IMG/VR virus record: IMGVR_UViG_3300030329_001372
Location: 1 to 40,326 of that record
Strand: one strand, 5' to 3'
Length of the DNA stretch: 40,326 nucleotides
Source of the DNA: a virus
The first letter of the stretch is position 1. Each line of letters starts with the position of its first letter. Positions 7,360-12,585 of the stretch are shown here, piece by piece. A model generated the notes under the pieces. That model saw only the letters and a list, made by a program, of their open reading frames with translations, did not search any database and had not been told where the DNA came from. The translations under genes and the position numbers were made by a program.

Positions 7360-7856
7360 TATTCCTCCTCACCCATGTTATACATATCTGGCATGTCCTC
7401 ATCACAGCTCTCGCTATCATCGTACATATCTGCTTGATGATTTGCGATAGAGAGAACTTCATTGATTGATTGAATTGCGTGTAATTCATCCTCATCTAAG
7501 TCCCCTTTTTCCATCTCACCTACTATGTATTCTTGGAATGACTTTCGCATATCAGGGTCTTCCGTTGTCATCTTAAATATAACACCCATAAATTTAGAAC
7601 CTAGTTCCTCATCTATCTCGTTGAATGTATTAAGAGTGGCAGTTTGTTGTGCCTGTTGTAGATGCGTATTTATTGTTATCATCTTTAGCACTTCCTCTGC
7701 CTGATTTTCATAGAAATCCACACGTTCTACCAAAGGTACAAGTATATTTATGATTGATTGAATTGCCTCGCCTACATCTTTCATATCCTCTACAAGTACT
7801 TCCTTTGATACGTCTATATTCATTTTGTCCTTAGCTTTTTTCCATTGGCTACTCAT
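7359..7856 (-). CDS. Unknown acidic helical protein
   Basis: 165 residues from the ATG at 7856 (MSSQWKKAKDKM); a frame open to 7883 would start inside the upstream gene without a ribosome site, while TGAGGAACACG precedes 7856. Mostly helical, with heptad-like segments around IQSIINILVPLVERVDFYENQAEEVL, then a very acidic C-terminus (DDSESCDEDMPDMYNMGEEE). No family recognised. The start overlaps the preceding stop by 8 bases. Its final EEE codons are the ribosome site of the microprotein that follows. Confidence 0.6.
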   Translation of the reverse strand: MSSQWKKAKDKMNIDVSKEVLVEDMKDVGEAIQSIINILVPLVERVDFYENQAEEVLKMITINTHLQQAQQTATLNTFNEIDEELGSKFMGVIFKMTTEDPDMRKSFQEYIVGEMEKGDLDEDELHAIQSINEVLSIANHQADMYDDSESCDEDMPDMYNMGEEE

Positions 7857-8148
7857 CGTGTTCCTCACAATCACATTTTGCATCAGGTGGATTTTTCAAT
7901 ACCCATTCCCCAACTACACCATGTCCTTCACGCTGACAATGTACTCTAATAGTTTTCTTATCTTTAAGTAAACCTACTTCAAGTCTGCCGTAGTCTCTAG
8001 GACTTTCGTCTGCAGGCAGTTCCTCAATACACTTAAGGCAATTCAACATTACTTTCATATCCTTGTATGTATCAGGCAATATCACTTCATCTTGATTACT
8101 TGGGTGATACTGCTTAGCTTTCTGCATAAAGTCGTATATGTTACTCAT
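7849..8148 (-). CDS. Unknown small Cys/His-rich protein
   Basis: 99 residues from the ATG at 8148 (MSNIYDFMQKAK), chosen because GAGGAGGAA lies about six bases before it; an upstream ATG at 8166 overlaps the previous gene. Cysteine and histidine pairs are spread through it: CLKC, VHCQREGHG, and a terminal CDCEEHDE. This could make one zinc site (CxxC...C-x4-H or C-x-C). No family recognised. A small zinc-binding adaptor is plausible but unproven. Confidence 0.6.
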   Translation of the reverse strand: MSNIYDFMQKAKQYHPSNQDEVILPDTYKDMKVMLNCLKCIEELPADESPRDYGRLEVGLLKDKKTIRVHCQREGHGVVGEWVLKNPPDAKCDCEEHDE

Positions 8149-8149
8149 A

Positions 8150-8707
8150 CTATTCCTCCTCTCCAAGAACAGATTTACTCACAGGCTTGGTATCTGGCTC
8201 TGTGCTGAACTTCTCTAGGTAATCCTGAAAGTCTTTCGCAAGACCTTCATCTACACCAGCTGCGTTTATTGCATGTGCATCTCCCTCTATGAAGTCAGGG
8301 TTTGATATGATAATCATCAACGGCTCTGAATTACGAACAGTTGTATAATTTTCTTGATAGGTCATGTTCCCATCAAACTCCTCTTTACCCATAAGGTAAT
8401 ATGCAGTAGTCTCCATGTGTCTTATGAAGTTCTCCCATGCAGTATAGATAGTTGTATACACATTAAGCATATCTCTTGCTTTAATCTTACACACTATCAT
8501 CTGAGCACCACTAACGTTAACAAACATTTGTACGTTATATATTCGTTCCTTTTCCATAGGGAACTCTATACCCCTATTCTCTGCATGTATGCTATTGTTT
8601 CCTGTAGCTTCAGATTTCTCCTCTCGTAGTTTGAACGCGTCTGCGAACTCTTCCATAATGGTATCGTAAGCTGGGCGTGTTACTCCGTAGTCGTTTATGC
8701 TAGGCAT
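8150..8707 (-). CDS. Unknown protein of the early cassette
   Basis: 185 residues. The middle (YNVQMFVNVSGAQMIVCKIKARDMLNVY, in shorter pieces IYNVQMFVNVS and MIVCKIKA) looks beta-rich, followed by helices (YTTIYTAWENFIRHMETTAYYL). No family recognised. Start ATG at 8707 overlaps the upstream stop as TAATG; upstream GAGGAGGAA codes for EEE of the preceding protein. The end (LGEEE) again hides the ribosome site of the next gene. Confidence 0.6.
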   Translation of the reverse strand: MPSINDYGVTRPAYDTIMEEFADAFKLREEKSEATGNNSIHAENRGIEFPMEKERIYNVQMFVNVSGAQMIVCKIKARDMLNVYTTIYTAWENFIRHMETTAYYLMGKEEFDGNMTYQENYTTVRNSEPLMIIISNPDFIEGDAHAINAAGVDEGLAKDFQDYLEKFSTEPDTKPVSKSVLGEEE

Positions 8708-8991
8708 TATGCTTCCTCCTCTCTATTGATACGCATAATTGCTTTATTAATCTGATGGTCAAGACACTCATATAACATTGCAGAGTGCAACTTGATTTCA
8801 TCTCTAGCCTTTGTATCGGATTTCCAAACGTATAAATCGTTGGCTATCCACATTAATATATCAAACCAGTCTTTCGTACCGAGTTGAAATAGTTTCTCTT
8901 GAATAGATGCTGACGCAGATGCTTGAGAAAGTTCTCGTATATCTCTGAGAAGTTCCTCACTCATCTCGCTCTCATCTTTTTGTTTCGCCAT
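8707..8991 (-). CDS. Unknown small helical protein, first gene of the MoxR-VWA cassette
   Basis: 94 residues, almost entirely helical by composition (MSEELLRDIRELSQASAS, FDILMWIANDLYVW, LHSAMLYECLDHQINKAIMR). No family recognised. The start at 8991 has AGAGGAGGAGTAAT just upstream, one of the strongest ribosome sites in the window. It is the first gene after the structured non-coding stretch 9001-9400, so its expression may depend on those hairpins. It ends NREEEA with the next ribosome site inside. Confidence 0.6.
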   Translation of the reverse strand: MAKQKDESEMSEELLRDIRELSQASASASIQEKLFQLGTKDWFDILMWIANDLYVWKSDTKARDEIKLHSAMLYECLDHQINKAIMRINREEEA

Positions 8992-9011
8992 ATTACTCCT
9001 CCTCTCTTATA

Positions 9012-9080
9012 TAGCGAGATACCCTCGCGTCACACGATGCTTCTACCTATCATGGGGAAAGTCACGAGGGTATCACGCTA
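9012..9080 (-). ncRNA. Hairpin element 1 of a tandem structured family
   Basis: Arms 9012-9027 and 9065-9080 pair at 15 of 16 positions, closing a 37-base loop. The element starts TATATAGC and ends GCTACCTAC, as do the next two elements. It lies directly before the ribosome site of gene 8707-8991, in its leader. No open frame or known RNA family fits. Confidence 0.5.
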
Positions 9081-9137
9081 CCTACGTTCAGGTGTTGGGG
9101 GAACAGGGCATTGTCTAACCCAACTCTTACTTATAGA

Positions 9138-9244
9138 TAGCATGTAACACACACGGAAAATTGTTATTGTGAAGGAGCCGTCTATGAAGGAACGGTTAGT
9201 ACACTCACAATTTTTACCTCTCAAACCTTGCGTGTTACATGCTA
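9138..9244 (-). ncRNA. Hairpin element 2, long nested stem
   Basis: Outer arms 9138-9156 and 9226-9244 pair over 19 positions with two imperfect pairs, one of which becomes U-G in minus-strand RNA. Inside, AAAATTGT (9157-9164) pairs with ACAATTTT (9207-9214), GTG (9169-9171) with CAC (9202-9204), and CCGT (9178-9181) with ACGG (9192-9195). The whole makes one long rod of about 107 bases. Its outer stem is a near copy of element 3, with compensating changes. Confidence 0.6.
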
Positions 9245-9291
9245 CCCACTCCACCTAACAACAGCACGCTATTGTATCATTGTTTTATAGA

Positions 9292-9355
9292 TAGCTTGTA
9301 ACACACAAGGGCGTGTACACAGATTACTTCATCGTACCTTATGTGCTACAAGCTA
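9292..9355 (-). ncRNA. Hairpin element 3, paralogue of element 2
   Basis: Arms 9292-9310 and 9337-9355 pair over 19 positions; the two non-Watson-Crick pairs are both G-U in minus-strand RNA. The 5' arms of elements 2 and 3 (9131-9156 and 9285-9310) agree at 24 of 26 bases. Where element 2 has GCATGTA/TACATGC, element 3 has GCTTGTA/TACAAGC, so both strands changed together. This supports a selected RNA (or DNA) stem. Confidence 0.6.
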
Positions 9356-9380
9356 CCTACTACATAGCAAGTAGATAGCC

Positions 9381-9402
9381 GATTATGGAGGCACCCATAA
9401 TC
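9381..9402 (-). other. Short perfect hairpin at the end of gene 9401-9940
   Basis: GATTATGG (9381-9388), loop AGGCAC, CCATAATC (9395-9402): 8 bp with no mismatch, overlapping the stop codon of the upstream gene. No U-run follows in the minus transcript, so it is not a standard terminator. It may slow ribosomes or protect the 3' end, or mark the upstream edge of the hairpin array. Confidence 0.5.
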
Positions 9403-9940
9403 AAACAATTATCGGGTTGATAAGGATAACTTTATTCTCTATACTCTCATGAAATTCATCATAAGCTTCGCATATATCTAGTGCCGTAGGTATTTGAACA
9501 CCACAAGTAGAGCAGTACTTATCGTTTGTCTGTTGTGCAGATGTATTCCAACCTCGTTCACTTGCTTCATCTGAACGCTGTTGTTTCTCTCTTGCATTGA
9601 ACAGTTCCTCCCACTCTCGTGCTTCCTCATCAACACTATTATCTACTATTTGTACTACACCAGACACAAGTCTAACTGTTGTGGTCTCATGTATTATTCC
9701 TGCACTTGCAAGTTGTTGTATAAGTAGTGCTGTATCTACCTGTTCTTTTACCTTGCTACACCTGAAACAGAAACCTGTATTGTTCTTGATTACCTTATCA
9801 CAACCAACACAATATTTATCAGGGTTCTCATCAGATGCATACGGCTTACCATAATGAGTAAGGCTTTCACCAACTCGCATAGTCCTTGTTGACTTGGGAG
9901 TTTTGGGTACCCCTTCATTATTCGTATTATCTGTATACAT
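9401..9940 (-). CDS. Zinc-ribbon protein, function unknown
   Basis: 179 residues. A clean four-cysteine ribbon lies at 44-61 (CVGC...CFRC; C-x2-C-x10-C-x2-C). A second, less complete group is near the C-terminus (CSTCGVQIPTALDIC). Between them is a helical region rich in Glu/Arg (EEAREWEELFNAREKQQR). Zinc ribbons of this size in phages are often transcription or DNA-associated adaptors, but I cannot name a family. The start at 9940 has AAAGGAGAAA seven bases upstream. It stands alone between two long regulatory stretches, and its transcript runs into the hairpin array at 9402-9012. Confidence 0.6.
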   Translation of the reverse strand: MYTDNTNNEGVPKTPKSTRTMRVGESLTHYGKPYASDENPDKYCVGCDKVIKNNTGFCFRCSKVKEQVDTALLIQQLASAGIIHETTTVRLVSGVVQIVDNSVDEEAREWEELFNAREKQQRSDEASERGWNTSAQQTNDKYCSTCGVQIPTALDICEAYDEFHESIENKVILINPIIV

Positions 9941-10476
9941 ATTTTCTCCTTTCCCACGATTATATGTAAACTATGCAACTCTAAAAGAAAGTCGCTGAGG
10001 AAACAATAGCAGTTCCAAAATCAAAGTCAAATCCAGTTTTGTGACGTAACATATTTACATGTATACATAAAGAGTTCGCGTTAGTGTGTAAAAAAAATTT
10101 TATTTTTTTTTTGTGACGTAACACAAAGAAAGTTACATGATAACGCATAACGTGGTGATGTGGGTTGGCACCTAGCCCACGCGTAGGATTTTTTTTTATG
10201 TGTAAGATTTTTTCTACCAGTGGGGTACATGTAGTATTTTTTTGGTACGCGTAGTGATGAGGACATACCAGATATGGTATAGCACAAATGTTCGAATACT
10301 ATATATGGTGGGTGTGGGTACGCGTATACACGTAGGATTTTACACGTAGAATTTTACGCGTGGGGGTACGTGGTGATGTGGCTCGCGTAATAGTATTTTT
10401 TATTTAGAATAGAGAAAAAAGAATATAGAACAGCCGATAGAATTAACTACCGACTGAACTATATAACTAACCAGTC
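9941..10476. repeat. Iteron-like repeat field, candidate origin or regulatory hub
   Basis: No convincing gene in 536 bases. It holds a 15-base direct repeat TTTTGTGACGTAACA (10037-10051, 10109-10123), a 14-base repeat ACGTGGTGATGTGG (10150-10163, 10368-10381), and at least seven related sites of the form TACRYGTA followed by GRATTTT or a T-run (10178, 10197, 10226, 10246, 10319, 10327, 10341, 10355). Three of these sit at a strict 14-base period from 10327. Long A/T runs (10090-10112) could be a melting region. This combination suits a replication origin or a cluster of operator sites. Confidence 0.5.
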
Positions 10477-11079
10477 TTAACTTGACTGTCCATTTTTCCA
10501 AGCTAGAAACTCTTGGAACTCAGACCATAAAGGATTACCCTCTACACTCATCATGTCAGACATTTTAGGTTGCTGAACTATTTGTTGAGTTTCAGACAAT
10601 ACAGGTTGAACTATATTCCCCCCCTCAAAGGCTAGCAAAAAATCCTTTTCATTAGTATTAGGCACTTGGCTTAACACTTGTTCAGGATTTTCTTTAACCT
10701 GTTGTTCAGTAACACCTGCATATCTCATCTGTGTAATAAGATTTACAGGCTTTGTAGGATTATCAAAAACAGCAACTCCCTCGCCATTCTTGAATGCACT
10801 CCAAATAGTGTAAGCACTCTCATTAAAGGTTTCCCCCTCTGAACAAATTTTATCTTTGTTCTTGATAAGCACTTCTAAAAGACTACCTTGACTAGTTTGT
10901 ATTTCAGTCAGTTTAGCCTTTCCTATTTGATAAGTGTCTGTACCGTGTTGTACAGTATAGCTAGGTATAAAACCAGACAATTTAGTCTGATTAAATATGA
11001 TAGTCTGTATCTCTGAGATGTTCTGAAACAAAACACCAGCTATATTCAGAGACTTAACTTTAGCACTTAATTTAGTCAT
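10477..11079 (-). CDS. Unknown early protein
   Basis: 200 residues. The first 130 look like a globular alpha/beta domain (LNIAGVLFQNISEIQTIIFNQ; GFIPSYTVQHGTDTYQIG). The rest is a Gln/Pro/Val-rich, probably disordered stretch with repeated Q-Q-(I/V) pieces, then a terminal helix (WSEFQEFLAWKNGQSS). The central stretch GVTEQQVKENPEQVLSQV is helical. No family recognised. The start at 11079 has TCTGGAGG at fair spacing. The gene sits alone between the repeat field and the 11.1-11.8 kb non-coding region, a typical place for an immediate-early gene. Confidence 0.6.
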   Translation of the reverse strand: MTKLSAKVKSLNIAGVLFQNISEIQTIIFNQTKLSGFIPSYTVQHGTDTYQIGKAKLTEIQTSQGSLLEVLIKNKDKICSEGETFNESAYTIWSAFKNGEGVAVFDNPTKPVNLITQMRYAGVTEQQVKENPEQVLSQVPNTNEKDFLLAFEGGNIVQPVLSETQQIVQQPKMSDMMSVEGNPLWSEFQEFLAWKNGQSS

Positions 11080-11828
11080 AATTAGATGCCTCCAGAGGTT
11101 AAATTACATTCACAACTCACACCTCTCAATGAATTGTACTCTCTCAACTTGCATGCGACACTTTAGTTACACACGCGGAACGCGTGTTCTTGTAACTTCT
11201 CGCATGCTATACTTGTTCCGGTTTTCTAAGGGGATACCCTAGACAGTTTTGGTTACTTTTGCTGTCAAAAGTTACTCACTACTTCAAATAAGCCTGAAAT
11301 AGTTTGTCTGTGGTTTATCTCAATCGGAAACAAAAACGTGTACAAGAGAGAACTAAACGTACAGAACAATGTAGACACGCAAAGGGGGGTGGCACTACGC
11401 GGGTAGGTATGTCAACGTGGGGGAGGGGGGTGTGTAGACTGTATATATCTCTATATATTACTGGTAATTATAAGAGTTGTTGTAACTGGGTAATGATATC
11501 TTTTTAGATAGTGGGTTACAGGTTCTAAGAACAAGCAGATACACTACCCAGTGTACACCGTTAGTACTCAGTATACACTATTACTAGTAGTAAAGCGAGG
11601 GGAAACAAGAAACTCTGAACATAGCGGGCTCTATACGCTATATGCGTAAAAAGTTTAAGATTTATTCTTCTTAGGTCCTTGGGTACTTGGTTTGCGTTAC
11701 TCCGTTATTGTATTACCAATTCCAAGCTTTCGGCAGCCCGATTGCCACTTTACCTGTAACCTCTTACTAGATAAAACTATTTGTATAGATAACCTTAGCA
11801 GATAGTATTTTTTAATGTTGCTAGAAGC
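11080..11828. promoter_or_regulatory. Long non-coding region upstream of the early genes
   Basis: About 750 bases without a believable gene. It contains the nested hairpin at 11151-11207, a box near 11103-11127 shared with hairpin element 2, and a G-rich plus-strand tract around 11379-11430. Minor inverted repeats include ATAGCG/CGCTAT around 11622-11642. It lies upstream of gene 10477-11079 and downstream of 11829-12194, so it should hold an early minus-strand promoter. I see TATAAT-like boxes but no convincing -35 partner. From 11645 to 11828 I see nothing specific. Confidence 0.4.
11151..11207 (-). ncRNA. Strong nested hairpin in the early leader
   Basis: GCATGCGA (11151-11158) pairs perfectly with TCGCATGC (11200-11207). 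Inside, AGTTAC (11165-11170) pairs with GTAACT (11192-11197), then ACACGCG (11171-11177) with CGCGTGT (11181-11187) around a three-base loop. That is 21 perfect pairs broken by two small internal loops. It lies about 70 bases upstream of the start of gene 10477-11079 on the minus strand, so it is in the 5' leader or acts as DNA. Its core recalls hairpin element 2. Confidence 0.55.
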
Positions 11829-12194
11829 CTACTTCTTTTTTTCATGTCTTGTAGGTGGGTTGTATATACTTTGCATCTTTACACCTACATGTGCGTACTT
11901 CTTCATTCTTTTCTTTGCATGAAGATACTGACCTGTTCGTTTTCTAGCTAGAGAAGATGCCCCTTCTTTACTAGCCATGGTTCCTTCTTTAATGAAACGG
12001 TTCGCTTTAATCTCAGCTTTTCTATAAAGTGCCTTATGTTGAGCAACTCTTGAACGAGCTTCTCTTTTAGGCATCCCTTGATAGCTCCAAACATTAGGGT
12101 CTCTATCTAGAGGACCTGGTGGAAACAGTTTTGATTTAACGTAATCAGTTACTCGTCCTTCAGCCTTAGGTTTCGGTGTTCTTTTATTTACCAT
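11829..12194 (-). CDS. Small very basic protein, function unknown
   Basis: 121 residues, rich in Lys/Arg along its length, ending RHEKKK. Pieces such as KREARSRVAQHKALYRKAEI and ARKRTGQYLHAKKRMKKYA suggest long positively charged helices able to bind nucleic acid. No family recognised. The ATG at 12194 has no obvious ribosome site (CCCTC upstream), and an A/T-run palindrome (around 12210-12226) lies just before it. It is the most upstream gene of the minus-strand block and faces the late genes. A DNA-binding or host-takeover protein is possible. Confidence 0.55.
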   Translation of the reverse strand: MVNKRTPKPKAEGRVTDYVKSKLFPPGPLDRDPNVWSYQGMPKREARSRVAQHKALYRKAEIKANRFIKEGTMASKEGASSLARKRTGQYLHAKKRMKKYAHVGVKMQSIYNPPTRHEKKK

Positions 12195-12225
12195 GAGGGT
12201 ATGTTACCAGAAAAAATTTTTTTTT

Positions 12226-12309
12226 TCACTCCTCTTCCTCAAATTCCAAGAGAACACCTTCTCCGTCATCTGTCCAGATGAAACCAGGATTTATACTGTA
12301 GATGGTCAT
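12226..12309 (-). CDS. Doubtful 27-residue open frame after the tRNA-like element
   Basis: ATG at 12309, TGA at 12226. The product starts MTIYSINPGFIW and ends in an acidic tail (LLEFEEEE). The composition looks coding, and the start recalls the first residues of PqqD-like proteins, but it stops far too early for that family. No ribosome site is seen. It begins two bases after the tRNA-like element ends. It could be a remnant of a longer gene or chance. Confidence 0.2.
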   Translation of the reverse strand: MTIYSINPGFIWTDDGEGVLLEFEEEE

Positions 12310-12311
12310 AG

Positions 12312-12377
12312 TGGAGGTGGCGGGTTTCGAACCCGCGTATGTAGGGAATTGCTTCAATACATTACCTGGACACCCCC
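12312..12377 (-). tRNA. tRNA-like element without a normal D-arm or anticodon arm
   Basis: On the minus strand GGGGGTG (12377-12371) pairs with CACCTCC (12319-12313), seven pairs with one G-U, followed by an A discriminator. The T-arm is perfect: GCGGG (12336-12332), loop TTCGAAA, CCCGC (12324-12320). T8 is present. Only 34 bases lie between acceptor and T-arm, too few for a full cloverleaf. They form one helix (GTA-A-TGTA with TACATAC) with a 14-base loop and no 7-base anticodon loop. CCA is not encoded. It could be a degenerate tRNA, a tmRNA-like acceptor domain, a tRNA mimic, or a captured attachment-site fragment. Confidence 0.4.
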
Positions 12378-12379
12378 AA

Positions 12380-12520
12380 GTGATATACTACCATATAGAT
12401 AAATATAAATGCAAGAAATGTAATACACCTTTTCAGATACTTGAAAGGGTTGATAAAACAGGTTATGCCTGTAATAATGCATCATGTGTAGAATATAATA
12501 AGATAGTTAGGAGAAAATAA
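12380..12520 (+). CDS. Small zinc-ribbon protein at the head of the late genes
   Basis: With the GTG at 12380 the product is 46 residues with a four-cysteine ribbon: CKKC (Cys 11, 14) and CNNASC (Cys 31, 36). The frame is also open upstream to an ATG at 12302, but that part is the antisense of the tRNA-like element (it reads VAGFEPAYVG, a typical translated tRNA), so I do not accept it. No good ribosome site marks 12380, so the start is uncertain. The stop overlaps the next small frame as TAATG. Likely a small nucleic-acid-binding or packaging accessory protein. Confidence 0.5.
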   Translation: MIYYHIDKYKCKKCNTPFQILERVDKTGYACNNASCVEYNKIVRRK

Positions 12521-12582
12521 TGCCGTATTCAAGAAGCGGAAAGAAAACAGCTTATAAAGCTAATCGAAAAAGAAAAAGATAG
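12520..12582 (+). CDS. 20-residue very basic peptide, coupled to its neighbours
   Basis: ATG at 12520 overlaps the preceding stop (TAATG); TAG at 12580; the terminase start follows three bases later. The peptide begins MPYSRSGKKT and ends NRKRKR; nine of 20 residues are Lys or Arg. A ribosome site is partly present (TTAGGAGAAAA ending just before the ATG). Tight spacing on both sides favours a real gene. Possibly a DNA- or RNA-contacting peptide; no family known to me. Confidence 0.45.
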   Translation: MPYSRSGKKTAYKANRKRKR

Positions 12583-12585
12583 ATT

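Noticed and set aside
9012-9360. CRISPR-like array (repeated palindromic units)
   Set aside because: Units are long, differ in length and have unrelated interiors that pair with themselves; there are no uniform spacers or cas genes.
10081-10287. 68-codon minus-strand frame in the repeat field
   Set aside because: Made of repeat and poly-A/T sequence, with no ribosome site and no protein-like composition.
11304-11507. 67-codon plus-strand frame
   Set aside because: No ribosome site, odd composition (Arg, Cys, Trp from a G-rich tract), inside the early minus-strand regulatory region.
12302-12379. Upstream extension of the zinc-ribbon gene to the ATG at 12302
   Set aside because: This part is the antisense of the tRNA-like element and reads VAGFEPAYVG, a usual artefact of translated tRNA genes.
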